This document shows positions 20,536 through 33,739 of a DNA stretch of 64,000 nucleotides, piece by piece. The DNA is from Atriophallophorus winterbourni (lineage: Eukaryota > Platyhelminthes > Trematoda > Plagiorchiida > Microphallidae), in assembly GCA_013407085.1 (NCBI GenBank), contig JACCGJ010023952.1, positions 21,591-85,590 on the forward strand, written 5' to 3'. How positions within the stretch are numbered: the stretch's first letter is position 1; each line of letters starts with the position of its first letter. The notes beneath the pieces were generated by a model. The model saw nothing but the letters and a program-made list of their open reading frames with translations. It did not search any database and was not told where the DNA came from. Position numbers and translations under genes: made by a program.

Positions 20536-23500
20536 ATGTGAAATTATTTTAGAAATAAAAGATACATTGAGTCCGTGGAACTTTAGTGACATTCGAACGG
20601 AAGATTTTGAGTTGAAGTTGAAATTATGTATTAAATTATCTAGTTTGAATTTCTGGGAAATTTGTGTAAAACGGGTATAAACCACACAAACGAAGCGTAT
20701 AAGAGACCAGCAAAACAACAAGCTTAACATGTTATCAGAATGTTATTATAAACGACAATATGATCTACTTAGTAATCAAAATTGTACGAGTCAGTAATCC
20801 AATATCATGAATTTATTATCCAACCTAGCGATTTCACATTGTGAGCAAAGTTTGTTGGAGAAAGGCGTAACTTTTGTACATGAGCGTATTAAAAATTCAG
20901 GAAGATAAACATTTTTATAATTTTGTATAAATGCGGCTTTTATTTAGCAAGCAGATAAAATGCGAAAGTTTATCGTTGGCTATCACCAGAAATAAGGCAA
21001 AACTCAATTGAAATGGTCAGAAAAACTGGCAAAGTAAATTTAACCGTAGCCAGTATTCAGAGAAGTTTGTAATACATTTCTCCGAAGATCTTAACACGTT
21101 CACTACGGCTGATATTTTGGCGGTCTTTCCCGAGCGACAGTTGCACTTGTTCGCCATTGCATCAGTTTGGCGCGCGCCAAGTTCACGGAAGCAAGTGGGT
21201 AGCTCTGTTTAACTCTAAGCATCATGTAGATGTGATAAAATGCGTGGAACAAATATGGTACACGCCGTCACCCACAGAACACTTTATTGTTGATACACGT
21301 TTGGGGCCAAATTTGTACCAAGTAATAAATATATATGAAGATAGCTGGAGAAGACATTAAAAATCAGGTTACTCTCCAAAAGAAAAGATCGAGACATATC
21401 ACTGCAACCCTCGCAGCCGCACTAAACAGTGGCTAACAGTACGTTATACAACATGTGCTAAAATGATACCATTCAAACAAAATATCAATCGAAAAACGAT
21501 AAAACGTTGAAAATCGCTGTTGTAAAACTACCGAAAATTCTACGTATTTGTACATGCCGATTTGTTTATACGTTTTCGCTTGTCAGCTTATCCTGCATCA
21601 TCTCGCTTGATATCATGGTGATTATAGACATGAGTATCATAGTAACTGCTTTTAGATTACCTAAGGAGACCGCACTTGTTACTAAAAAGCTGAGGTATTC
21701 CAAAGTAATCGAAATCCTTAATGTTAAATCAGAATGTATTAGTCCTGAAGCCCAAAGATCACATGCAATAAACGCAAGCCACATAAAAGTGATCAATACT
21801 AATGAACACGTATGAGAAACTTGCAAGAAAATTAACAACGAATGCCAAGAACTAAATGGCATTTTTGTAGCCGTTTTTAGCAATCTTAATTCAAATCAAA
21901 ATAACTCAGTAGTGATAAACTTGTCAGGTATCCAGAAGTCGCCATTTCTAATAACTTCACCTGTTTTCCGCATCTCAATGTGATACTTACTAAAGTACAC
22001 AGCCCCTCTTTTTACGCGTTTCGTCTCGGTGTTTTTGGCGTTAGGTCTAACCTGATTTCTCATTTCACCCTGTCTTGTATCTTAACCCGTTTTTTGTACA
22101 CAACTCATGCATTTTTTCCTGCATTTATACTCATTCCAGACAAACATCGCCAATCAAATTGGCCATATCAAATCACTTGCAATCGCATTATTGAAAAGTT
22201 TCGTTGCCAGTTCTATTCTGCGTACATCTGCATACTTGCGTGCACTCAGGGTGTGAAACCTATTAAGTAGTCAAATAATCTTTTGGATAGTCAAAACTTT
22301 CAATGGAATGTAACTCTCGAATTAATCTATACTCGAAACCTGTGGTAACAATTAAAGTTGAACAAAAAATCACGACGGACATTTCAGCTTGATTGTTTAT
22401 ACTATTTTTTTTACTATCATAAAACTGTGTATTGTTTACTCTACAGTTCACTTTATAGTTTCTAACTCCTGTGTTCTATGTGAGTACTAAACACAAATTG
22501 TGTCTATCAATCTAGATTCGATAAGCAATAACAAGCAAAATATACCATCCTTCCTGCATTTCCCTGTTTCGTGCGCCTGCATTCAAGTGCCCTCCAAATA
22601 ATTGAACTTGTACATTTCGAATAAGTAGAGCAAGCAAACGAGAGAGAGAGAAAGATGATTTGAGAGAGTGGTGAGCATCTTCTGCTTCCATTCGCAAATC
22701 TCGAACCACGCACATCCGGGCGAGAAAACATTGATTGCGTTTTGTCCCCTTGTTTGCTCTCTAAACTGTCACGAATAGGAAATTCAGGATAATTTTTATG
22801 GTGATGACTTTATGTAAAAATCAAAGACAATGTTGATTGATTAGATTTTGAATGGCTGGAAAAATTAATGTTTAAATGTTTAATGTGGAAGTATGGCTTA
22901 CAAATATTACTTATTTCCTCACGTTAGATAAGTTTTTTCTCGACTAATTTGAATTCGAGAGTTGATAATTGTTTAAACCACTGGAAAATATCGAAGTGAG
23001 GTGACTTAATAGGTGGATTTAGCAAAATATTCTCCGGTAATACATTTCAGGAGAATTAAATAGGGACTGCATGCAATCGAGGTTGGATATAAGCATGAAT
23101 TTTGTAAAGTCTTTGGTTCAAAAAGTGGGTTTTCACTTGGCACAGAATCAGACTTAGTCTCTAAAGTGTTCAGTTGACTGGCAGCGAATGAGATACTGTA
23201 TATCGTTGGCTAAAATAATTCACCTGTTCGAACTAACATATAATTATGAAGAGCGCGCTCTTCAAATCAACGATGCTTCAAATTAATTTTCCGAACACAT
23301 TTTCATTTTTTCAGTCATCACGACATCTTTTGCGGGTGAAACTTTTTAACATGTTTAACATGTATGAGAAGGACATTTTATGTCCCGCACGATCGATCTA
23401 TATTTCGAACTATATGGATTTAGCTGCGCCGACCAGAAAAAGTCGAATAAAACGTAAATATCAATATTTTTAAAAATCGCATAACAAGACATTTCAGAAA

Positions 23501-24340
23501 CTTCCATCTCATCGCTTAATGCCGCTCTTCTACGTAACCGAAGCTGTTTTAGATTTGAATGCGACTGGCAATCTCAAACGTTCTCAGTAAACTTTAATCT
23601 TTTTCTCATATTCTCATATACGTATTCCTAAACATGGTATGGTCAAATTAGTTTTCGTCGCTGGAAATTCGTTGAAACAAATATATATGTTTTTATCATC
23701 TTCTGTTAATTGTCAGCAACCGTTTTCGGAATTTTTAAATATTTCGAGATCAACTGCTGATGTGGCGTGTGTTAGAATAAATCTCAATGTGGATTTTGGG
23801 AGGAAAGTTGAAGCGCCAACAAGAGTTTCATTCGAAAACAGAATAATAGATAAGCACTTGTGTGTGATTTTTGTCGAAAAATTTCAAATACATCAACATG
23901 TATACACTATTTAAACTGCTCAAACTCTGGTCGAACTCTGGTTGAACCATAAGTCGATTACAACACTTAAATTTCTTCGGCACCTGCGTGATATATTTCG
24001 TCTGTTTTAATGTTTCACCTGAAACATTTGTAAACAATATTCATCGTACATTTTGGTTAACGCATATTCTCATTGCGGAAAATGTTTTTATTTATGCATT
24101 TAACGAAGGAATGTTCATTCCGTATATTTTAAAATACATATAAGGCAATCAGATATAAGAGTTCGTGATATGCTTTTACTGATGCCGTAGTTGTATAGTT
24201 CATACTCAAGAATAGATTCAATTGTTAATGAATTGCTTCTTGTTGTAGGCAACGGAACAATCAATGCGATATATACTAAGGTTCTTTGTAAAGTGCGTAA
24301 GGCAAATCTAATCAACACTGCTGAAGATTCAAAGCTTGAA
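20536..24340. other. No supported gene; scattered short frames
   Basis: Overlapping ~100-aa frames on both strands near 21500-21880 look like random open sequence. A TTAACACGTTCACTACGG block at about 21091 resembles piggyBac-type termini but has no partner end. A short GA-rich stretch lies at 22637-22652. Confidence 0.45.
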
Positions 24341-24344
24341 CCGT

Positions 24345-24425
24345 GAACAAAATATCCATATTTGCAAGCTTTTCCATCATATGCACCCCACGTCGATTTC
24401 TGCTGTTTGTAGGAAAAGTAAGATC
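24345..24425 (-). ncRNA. Degenerate hammerhead-repeat copy
   Basis: Minus strand holds AAACAGCAGAAATCG then ACGTGGGGTGCATATGATGG and AAAGCTTGCAAATA, aligned with the loop II, GAAA and downstream parts of the 45.4 kb ribozyme copy. The first core segment (CUGANGA) is lost, so it is a relic. Confidence 0.45.
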
Positions 24426-24429
24426 ATAA

Positions 24430-27400
24430 GCGTTGTGTTTGAAACATCTTTTAATCCACCGATCGATAAGACTTTCAAGATTGTCATGTTCAAACACACG
24501 TCAATTCACTTGTGGATAGGGTAAAATCACTTTGCAATAATAAAATATCCAATAGACATAACCCCATCCACATGTATGTACATACAATTGAAGAGTTTGG
24601 TCGTATCAGCCATACCTTCAATGTTCAAGCAAACATATATCTCTTCCAACGATTCTGATTTCACGAATATAATAATTTACGTGCATCACTGGAGCTCACG
24701 TGTTTATATCAATCGCCACCAGCAGCCATATGTAGGGCATACACTTCACGCGCATGACAGGGTTTTTCTAAGTGTAGTTCGAACGAATACCGAACGTGTT
24801 TTATTTGTAAAATAAGAAATAATGGTCATTTGCTCCCGAACCTAGCAACAGAGAGAGAGAGAAAAGGATCTCATTCTAAAAGATTTGAATCAAGAATTCA
24901 ACCTCTGGGTACGGCGAAATCGCTCTCTAAATGCACTTCAATTAGCATCATATGAGTTTTCGTCAACTATGCATTTTATTAATTTAAATATTTCAAAGAT
25001 CATGCAACTTACAAGATGTGATAAGTTCTGCAATAATTACAAGCTGATTTTCATGGATTGACACACCTACGATCGCATTACAGTCATTTTGACGCTCCTG
25101 GATTTAGCCGGAAACGACCAAGTAGTAATTCTTGAGGTTAAACGAGAAGGTCCCAGGCCCCAAGTTCAAGATGCCGATCGACTGAGTAGCGTATATCAGT
25201 GCAATGGCAGCAGGATGGGATTTTCTGGAACCTAGAATGCAGATAACTACAAAGTGACTTGAATTATAAATCAGTATCCGTCGACTGGAGCGGGTTAACA
25301 ATGACATCCAGAAGCAAATGTCTCGTCCAGCGTTCATTTCAATTGCAGTAAAACTCATTAAGAATCGAACACTCGACGCGAACAATATATCTGAAGTATT
25401 AATTCAGTGATTATTATTTTGCCTGTTTTTCTGTCACATGTGTTTGTTTAACCAAGTAACAAAAGTCATGCTCGTATCATTCAAAATAAGTTCCGTTTGA
25501 TATGAGGTATAGCACTAACGTTTTATTAAGCCTTAGTGAACCGTTTCTTTTTCGTAAACAATATCAAAAATCATTTAGCAGCTATATTATGCTTTAAGCT
25601 GTTTTTCAGCAAATCCATTTGTAAAATGTTTCGTCGTGAACTTTAGTTGTTTTTCGTAGATTCCTCGTATACTATTTCAACTAAATTGCCATTTTCGTTC
25701 GCTAATTTCAACGCATTTATCACTGTTCAGTTATAACGTCTTTCAAAACCCTTTTATAATTGTGCAATCGTTTATTGCACAGAGACTTTTCTGAAATTTG
25801 CTGCCATTTACAGATAACCGGGCAGTAAATCGAAAAAGCTTTGGCGTCAATAAGTTAGACAAGGCTGAGATTTTAACCAAACACAGGCACATATGATAAA
25901 TTGCTACACGCTGCTGCTATGTTAACATGCCGTTATTCGCTATCATTTAGGCAAGCTTGCAGTCATGTCAATATATGACATTTCTCCTAATTTCACTTAG
26001 CGTATGCTGTAGTAGTGGAGGATGAGTGCAGAGAACATAATTTCCAGACACTGGTATAGTATATAAGAAGTTTGACGATACAAGAGTAAAATTTTCGAGT
26101 CACCATGACGTTGTAATTTTCGTTCTATTCTAATTTGAACGCTTTTCAATCACACTTAGCACTAGACGTATTAAAAACAGTTAATTGTCAAATTTGAATA
26201 TCACTTATAACAGACTCACGAGTATGTCATCGTTTCGATTTCGGAGCAGCGTTTATATCCTGACTTTGAAAATGCTTATATTTTTATGATTACTAGACAA
26301 AATGTTGTGCAGTGACTCTCTGAGCATGTTTAAGTGTTCTTTCTGTTGGAAGATATGAGGTGAACGTATGGTCATTTACCATAACCTGAACGAAAAGTTC
26401 CGCCTACTGAAACATTTAATTAAACATCGGTCAAATTTCGAAGTATATTCACTTCATCCCTCATGAAATCCACATTCCGAACTTTGATAATTTTGTTCAA
26501 ATTTTTCTTCAATTTTAATATACTTTCTCCAGAACGGTTTCATCACCCCGTATAAACCGATTTTTGAACAAAATTTGGAAGCGATGAAGTTGATTAACCT
26601 CGAGTCTTGTACTTGCCTAAACAGGTTCACCATAGTGATGTCTAGATGGAAATATTCTTAGTGGAAAATGGTCTGCATGTAATTAATCACAAATAATTTG
26701 CGAGCAACAGCTTGTAAGGCCATGGATAGATAACCTCTAAAATGGTATTGACGGACAATCTTATCTCAGGTCATATGGAATTTAATACATATATCTTACG
26801 GTAGTGGGTTTTCTATCGAAATCATTGAATCTGTTAAATTTTAATATGCATGAAATTAAGTCATGATGTGCAAATAAATTCCGGCATACAATTATGCAAA
26901 TAATTGTGACTGAATTTGACCGAATAAAAATATTCGGTATATCTAATTCCTTTTATCCTTTTGTGTGACAAGTATATAAGTTAGTAATGGTATTTACTCT
27001 GAAGGAAATTAAATCAGCTGTACGAATGAAAGATTGTAGTTGAAAAATATTGTTTCAGCGGATTCTTTTGAACATAATATACTAAGTTTTAAATCTAATA
27101 TTTCCAATTAGGGAATCTGAAGTATCTATTTTGTATCCCGGGTTATATTTTGTTGCTCTTTATTAAAATTCAACCGAATCTCTCCGTGACCGTTGATATT
27201 TAATCTGCCAATACATCACCACAAATTCATATTCTCACCTTACCGTGATTTCAGCTTTCGAAGTCATTAAATTAAAAATTCAACTTAAAAATATGCATGA
27301 GTAATTTCTAGGGATCCCCGCGGTATATTGACGTGGAAAACGATTGTAGCAAATTCAATGCATAAAAGGTGTTTGGCAAACGTCTTGCTCTGAAATTTCG

Positions 27401-28830
27401 TAGAAGTGACCGTCAATCAGAACGCGTAATTACAAACGATTCAATTTGAAAATTATTGTTTAACTTCTATACATATTATTCCATATATATTATTGCGACT
27501 TTTAGAGCTGAAGCAGGCACATTTTGATATATTTTTTATTCACGGATCGATAATCGACAGAAAAGACTGTATTCATAAATTAATCTAACCCCCATCGTGG
27601 CATCTTAAAATATGTCCGGGAATTTTGACTGGGGCTGCCAAACATGTCAGACCACACTAATCATCCAACAATTCGCGCCATTACGTGAGCGATGCATCAG
27701 CGCCGCTCAAGTTGCGTTTGTGCGTGTGTGTTTAGGTTTGTCAGCCTGTGAACTTCAAAATGAACCATTCGAAACAGCTAAAACACTACGACGAGCCTGT
27801 CCAACACATCCATAAATTTAGGACACATCTTTTCAGATGATTTACGACCTGTTTTCGCGAATTGAAAGGCACAATTTTATTAGGCGACAAATTCATAGCA
27901 AGTAAGCTGTAGATCAAATAAACAGCTGATTAGAGGAATGAATTTGTAACTCGTGTTTTATGTGTGAGGCATTTGAAATTCGGTCTCGGCAATTGCCTCC
28001 TATTTTAGACTGATTTGGTGCGCACCAATAAAAATTACATTATCGATTTCTAACCAGATGAAAGGTGATAGAATAAGTTCAATCAAACTGAATTTTCATT
28101 GTTTAAACGATCAAAAGTGAATCTTAATGAACTCTGATTTGGTATGCAAATCAAGATAATAGCTGAAATGATTTTGTGCTGCCGTAATCATCCCATGATT
28201 TCTAAAGCATATGCATTTGCTGTTTATTCCGTACCATGCGAATAGGAGGAGTGCTATCGTCTGAAGTTTCACTCTCATCGCGCAAATATTGTTGACTTCC
28301 ATTGGTAGATCTTTAACTATAAATTACATCGCATGCGCATGATTATCATATACTTCACTCTCAGTTCGGTCCAGGTGGCACAGGACGGAATGTGACAGAG
28401 TCGCCACACGGAAGAGCATCCGCCACATCCAACAATATCTTCACGAATGCTTTCTGATATGATAGTATTTGGAATACGAAAGATAAACTCCACTCACCTA
28501 TTGGCTTGTAGAGACATTAGTGTCTTCCTAAGACAATATGAAGATTATGCCAACTATCTAATAATGGATAAGAATTTGAGAATAAAACAGGCCACACAAT
28601 CAAGTCCCTTTTTGAAACCCTCTATTGAAGTTGAACATACAACACCTTTGGGGAGACGATGCCATTAATTTACTACCCTGCCAGTAAATAAGTGCATACA
28701 AACATTGGTGCTGACATGTCGCTCTGTCCGTTAAATGGTTGATCTCGTGTACACTCAGTGCGAGAGCATAAGTATCGCTGTAATAGACATCACTGAATCT
28801 CATCATAGTTTTGAAGCTTCCAATCAGATC
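24430..28830. other. No recognisable feature (AT-rich)
   Basis: Short GA repeats near 24850; otherwise no repeat shared within the window and no convincing exon. Confidence 0.45.
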
Positions 28831-28834
28831 CACT

Positions 28835-29430
28835 AGTAGACCACCTCTTTTCAGTGAGAAGAGATCAAACCTGAGAAAAATTTAATCAATGACCAACTCG
28901 ATTGCCATTCAGTCGTACAATTGACTAGGCTCTGAACACATTCAAGCTTGCAATTTTACCAGGTAGGGTGACTATGCTTGAACACAATACTCGAGAAGCG
29001 AACTCACGACTGCTTTGCATAATGGTATGGAAACTTCCGGGGAAACTGCAAGATAAAACTGATTAAACACGCATTAAACAGCAGCCATAAATTGATCAGC
29101 CCATTTAAAGTCCGCTGAAACCTCAATACGTAAGTCACACACCGTTGGCACCATAATTATATCCAGTATATCTTTTGGCAAATGAAACATCAAGGTTTTT
29201 AGCGACTATGGACAAGAGATAACGGTTTTTAATGTTAACTGGTAGATCCTGTGTACCAGACCACTTGATGGTCTTTTCGACATCCTCAAGAAGATCCTTT
29301 CTATCCAGTGACCCGATACAACTAACTGCTCCCGCAAAAATATTAACGAGACACATGAGCGAAGCTGCCAAGTCATCGATGAAAATGAGGTAAGGTAGCG
29401 GTCCAAGTACCGTGTCACCTAACAATGAGT
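28835..29430 (-). pseudogene. CR1-like RT palm to C-terminal fragment
   Basis: The frame 29425-29135 begins LGDTVLGPLPYLIFIDDLAASL, matching the GSVLGPLLFLIYINDLP block of CR1 RTs, and ends in a thumb-like WSGTQDLPVNIKNRYLLSI. The catalytic FADD box is destroyed (FAGAVS). Beyond it, minus-strand sequence to ~28840 gives DLRIEVSADFKWADQFMAAVN in other frames, recalling the DLGVWISSNLKSS...VYKKS block. More divergent than the copies at 1-10 kb. Confidence 0.65.
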
Positions 29431-30007
29431 TTAAAATTTTTGTTAATAACCAGCTATCTTATAACTTACTAAAATTTACACAGTACCTGATCGGCATCGT
29501 TTATATGGTATTGGCGTAGTCTCTGTTCAAATACCCAAAGCAGCACACGCACTGATCTACAGACTAAAAATGACACATGGCATGATAACTTTAAAGTGAA
29601 CCGTAATGTAAAACGTTTACCAACTTCGCAGGTTTAATGTTGTGTTGTCATGTCACCCTTAGTAAAGGGTTTTTACCGCAAGTGTGGCCATCCAAAAGGA
29701 TGTCTTCCTACCTCCTAATAATTAGATTATTTTAATAACGATAAATTTCCGTTCTATTAATAGGACAGAGCCAGAGTATCGACGCTGATACGGTAAAATG
29801 ATTATGATCAGCAAAGGAGAATGAGAGGCTAGCTTATCATTATATATAAATTATAAGATTCCTGATATTTTTCCGATCTCTGAATGAGAACAACTGGCAA
29901 TCTCCGACGTCGTGATTGTCTGCTGGATAACCATCACACTACAAACAGAACTGCCACAGGTTTTTCATTGTTTAATTTGCTACTTGTAGCTTTAGTAAAC
30001 TCTACGA

Positions 30008-30066
30008 GTTATTGTAAAGCCGTTTGCGTTTTCAACCATAAATCTCAACTTTTGAATCTTGAACGA
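30008..30066 (+). repeat. CR1 3'-tail fragment
   Basis: TTCAACCATAAATCT then TTTTGAATCTTGAAC, nearly identical to the tail of the 62-63 kb copy (TTCAACCATAAATCTTGAATC). It sits in a short open frame (29884-30069), which I regard as spurious. Confidence 0.55.
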
Positions 30067-30848
30067 TGACATCTCTAGTACTAGTTTCAGTGTCTAAAGA
30101 CATATTATCAGGGACAATAGAACCGATATATGTAAAATGACTGCCACTGACAGACGAAAACCATTGACTGATTTTTCACTTGAGCGTGAGCAATGATGAC
30201 TGTATTGTCGACAAAGAATGAGTTACTAACAAAAAACTCGATGATGACTTTCCTTATTGGGCTTTCTAACAATTCAGATAGAAAAACTTACCGATTTAAG
30301 ATACATCCTTACTATCTTCGTCCTAAAAGTAAGTTGTAGCAGCAGTTGTAGCAGTGCGTGTAAGTAAAAATTTAGTGTACTTCTTCTGAGGAAATTCGAT
30401 CATCTGAATCGGAGCCCTTGAAATGTAATGACCCTTAATGTCAGATTAGCAAGAACTAACGAGTATAAGGAGTCTTGAGGGGCAAGCCCACAACCTGATC
30501 GATATTTCTCAATAAGAATGTCGTTTAAGAATTTGCCTGGACGTTATTCAGTAAACTTATTAACTGCCGAACGTCTATCCGTCTCTGGAGGTTTCGTTGT
30601 GGTTGATAACGGTAGCCTTACCCATTAATGGGTATAGCCACAAGACTGTAGAGTTTTAAAATTAGAATATTTTCCCTCAGGAGCAAACTGGTATCTAGAC
30701 GCAAGTCTACTGCATTGTTCAGGGGATACTTGGATAGTTCAAGGAAGCAAAAAATAATAGACTAACTTGTGTCTTTGCGCAATTTACCTCGTAAGATAGC
30801 TGCGTAATAAGTGTAAAATGTGAATCAAACTTATAGCAATGTAAAGTG
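30067..30848. other. No recognisable feature
   Basis: Contains a CCCATTAATGGG palindrome near 30625 and nothing else I can interpret. Confidence 0.4.
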
Positions 30849-30985
30849 ATATGTTGCTCACATCCCCAAAATTAGCGCCTTGAGTGCTTGACCAGGAATC
30901 ACTATGTGATTCTGTGTTTTAACATCGTGGTTCGTTGTACGAACCCTATGCAACAGTGGTATTCAAGTATCACCTTGTTTATCAC
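30849..30985 (+). repeat. Dispersed hairpin repeat related to the ribozyme unit (ribozyme-less)
   Basis: Matches the non-ribozyme half of the 241-bp unit: GCTCACATCCCC, GCGCCTTGAGTGCTTGACCA, hairpin GAATCAC-TAT-GTGATTC (30896-30912), ACATCGTGG, hairpin GGTTCGT-TGT-ACGAACC (30929-30945), CAACAGTGGTATTCAAG. The second hairpin differs from the array version by a paired substitution (T-A to G-C). No hammerhead core lies upstream. Confidence 0.7.
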
Positions 30986-30989
30986 AATG

Positions 30990-33370
30990 TACGTTTTAAA
31001 AAATGACTGTGAAAATAAAATCAAACGCTTCGGGGTCGCGGCGATGGTCTGCTCCTTCTGCTCCTCCATCGAATCCCATTCTGAGATTTACGAACTCGAA
31101 GCATGAGGGACGAAATGACAGTGCATTAGACAGATTTTCATGTACGTTTCGGTGTTAATTGCTTTCGTACACAACCACCTATATAATTGATCTTGTGTCG
31201 GATTTTAAATCGCAATAATTTCACAATTATTTTAAAATGAGTTGAAATTTAACTATTAACCTGAACTCAATTTTGCGTAACGTAGTAAAGGTGGAGTGTC
31301 TACAGGCAAACTTGAATTTATTCTCGTGTTAGCGCTAACTAATTAGTGCAATTCTGAATAAAATTGTAATGAACATAGGTTAAACTCCTGAATAGTAGTT
31401 TTCAGCTGATGAATACAAATTGCGAGGAATCGGTAACACAGTAAAATCACAAGGGATATGAACGTATTCTGAGCTTTTCGATTTATACATTTCCAAATAT
31501 AATGCTATAAAAACTCGAAATGTAACGTGAAATGCATGCACTTTCCGTCCAAATTTTGTAAACAATTGCTCGATGGTATAAGAAGTTATGTGAATGAATA
31601 ATTCTTCTCCGTTTCTTAGCAATATTTGACACAGAACCTAATCTAACCATCAGATCAATAATATATAATCCAAAATAATCGAATCTCATGACAGATTATA
31701 TATGTCAGAATTCAACATATATTTATATGCAAGGTAAATTTGGCTGTTTTTGTTCGTTTCAGAAGTACAAGAAAACATTTATATAATTCGCTTAGCGTTT
31801 AGGAATAATCTTTCTACACCACAGAACATCTATGTGTGGAATTTTGGAAGGAACAAAATGAGATTATAAGAAAAAATCATTCAAACACATTTTTACTTCG
31901 TTTTTTCTGCGGTGATAATTCAACGAAACGTTCGTTACCCAATGCGATATTTTCACCAATCATAATTCACTGTAAGTTACGATATTCAACGGATTTGAAT
32001 AAAATAAATTTAAGCTGCTTTGCTTTTCAAACGGTTCACGAAGTAGATTGATCTATGCGATGTTTTCGTGTAGTCTGTCATACCATCGGTAGATAACTAG
32101 ATTTATCGCTGTTACGATACGAATCGAATATTTTAGTTTAATTTGATTCAGTGAAAATGAAGCAATGATTTCGATTGGAAACTGCAACATTGTTGTAACT
32201 ACTGAAATGAAATTCATTTATTTTTTCTGAAAGAGCTACCTGAAAACAATTACAATGGAAAAGACAACAAAATTAATCAACCTAGTTTACGCACAAAGTT
32301 TCAAGGTCAGTTTTTCTAATTAAGGTTAAATGAAACAGATTTTACGCCAAAACTTTCAATAAATTATACCGGAACGTGAATGGTGGTTAATAATCATTCT
32401 CTCGGCAGTTTCTTTATCCTTACGTGCAAATATAATTTGTTGTAAACGAATTCTGTCTTATGATAATGAGCGGAAATACCTGCAAGTCACACGACACTCA
32501 ACATATGTTGACTAATTAATGAATTTCATTTAGACACTGTATAATCAGAAAATCAAAGAATATGACCTACAAACTTCAGACTGCTTTCCAAGCTTGCCCA
32601 AATTTTTTGATATACCACTAGTTCAACGTCATTATTTTAAAGAAGCCGATCAGCCAATTATATCAGAAAACGATTCCGTCAATCTATCAGTCTAATTAAA
32701 TTTTATTAACCATCAATATCGATTGAGCTGGAAGACTTATTTCAAATTTTATCCATCCTAAAAAAAATTCAGACTGAAGTCAAACAAATAACTTGAAGTT
32801 GCTAATTATAACCCAAAATTCTCACCTGAGGCAAAATGTTATCGAAAATCGCTCATTCTATGTAGTGAAAAATTTCAAAATTTATAATTATGGTGGTTAA
32901 GAACAAATTTCAAACATGTCTGTTGAGTAAAATCATATTTGTGAGTGAGAGGATGTTAGCACACCCCCAAAATAGACACATTTGTATTTGAAAATATCCA
33001 CAGATAAAACAGGAATAAGCGTTCATTTCGAAAAAAATGGATTGCAGTACTCGCCCAATCGCTTAAAACACTTAGTCGAAGATCTCTCACATAAAACAGT
33101 GAACTTTTAGTTGCGAACGATGAGTTTTGTTCCTAGTACTGCTAATCATAAAAATGAAACAAGTTATTAACTTAAAATTTCGTTTCACACGAGCTTTAGT
33201 CTGTACGTTTACACAAAGCCGTCTTGTCGAAAATGCAATTTGAGAGAGAAAACAATGATTTGCCTTTCAAACGTGTTCGTCACTATTGGATAAGGTTAGT
33301 ACGACCAACCTGTTTAATCACGTGTCCACGCACATGTAGACACGATTTAAAACCATGATCATGAATAAAA
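30990..33370. other. No recognisable feature (AT-rich)
   Basis: Only short frames; no shared repeats found. Confidence 0.45.
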
Positions 33371-33371
33371 A

Positions 33372-33535
33372 TGCTCATTTGTATGCATGATCATCAAACA
33401 CACAACCAAGATCGGTTTCGTTCTGTTTGCACTCATCAGATAGGGACAGCAAGATCAAGATTCGCATGAGTTTGAAACAGTAGATGATTGGTTATCAAGT
33501 AACGCTTGTATGCCACTGTTGGAGAACGTTGGTAC
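33372..33535 (-). ncRNA. Hammerhead-repeat copy, subfamily B
   Basis: Minus strand: CUGAUGA (33439-33433), stem II GUGC-AAACA-GAAC, GAAA (33419-33416), helix III ACCGAU with one mismatch, cleavage triplet AUC. Stem I proximal is CUAU against UUGG (weak). Flanks match the array unit (CAGTGGCATACAA and ACTGTTTCAAA upstream), extending the repeat to ~33535. The core is intact but the helices are worn; activity doubtful. Confidence 0.6.
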
Positions 33536-33639
33536 ATGTTTTGGCATACGTGATTGAACCGGTTGATCGTACCAAACTCATCCAACAGCGCAAGCGCACC
33601 TTGTTTTCCATGCTTCTCTTGTTCCGTTGCTTCATCCGT

Positions 33640-33725
33640 ATGTGGATCATGATTTCTACCTGATGAGTACAAACCGCACAAACTAGTCGCAACGTGTGTG
33701 TGCGTGATGGAAATGCATGCAGATG
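33640..33725 (+). ncRNA. Hammerhead-repeat copy, subfamily B (degenerate)
   Basis: CUAC then CUGAUGA (33660-33666), stem II GUAC-AAACC-GCAC, then AAAC with the G of GAAA missing. Helix III is ACUAGU, still a palindrome. GUC cleavage triplet, then GCAACGUGUGUGUG. The downstream GTGATGGAAATGCATGCA block matches the 45.8 kb copy. Inverted relative to the copy at 33372-33535. Confidence 0.55.
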
Positions 33726-33739
33726 AGCAGCTTTGAAAT

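Noticed and set aside
21085..21360. TTAACACGTTCACTACGG end plus a GCGCGCGCC patch and a 67-aa frame, as a possible piggyBac element
   Set aside because: No matching right terminus with TTAA, and the frame lacks transposase motifs.
21507..21883. Opposed ~100-aa frames on both strands
   Set aside because: Hydrophobic, low-information peptides without start context, splice signals or repeats; likely chance.
33495..33692. Overlapping minus-strand frames around 33.4-33.7 kb
   Set aside because: They lie within ribozyme-repeat relics and read through them; no domain signal.
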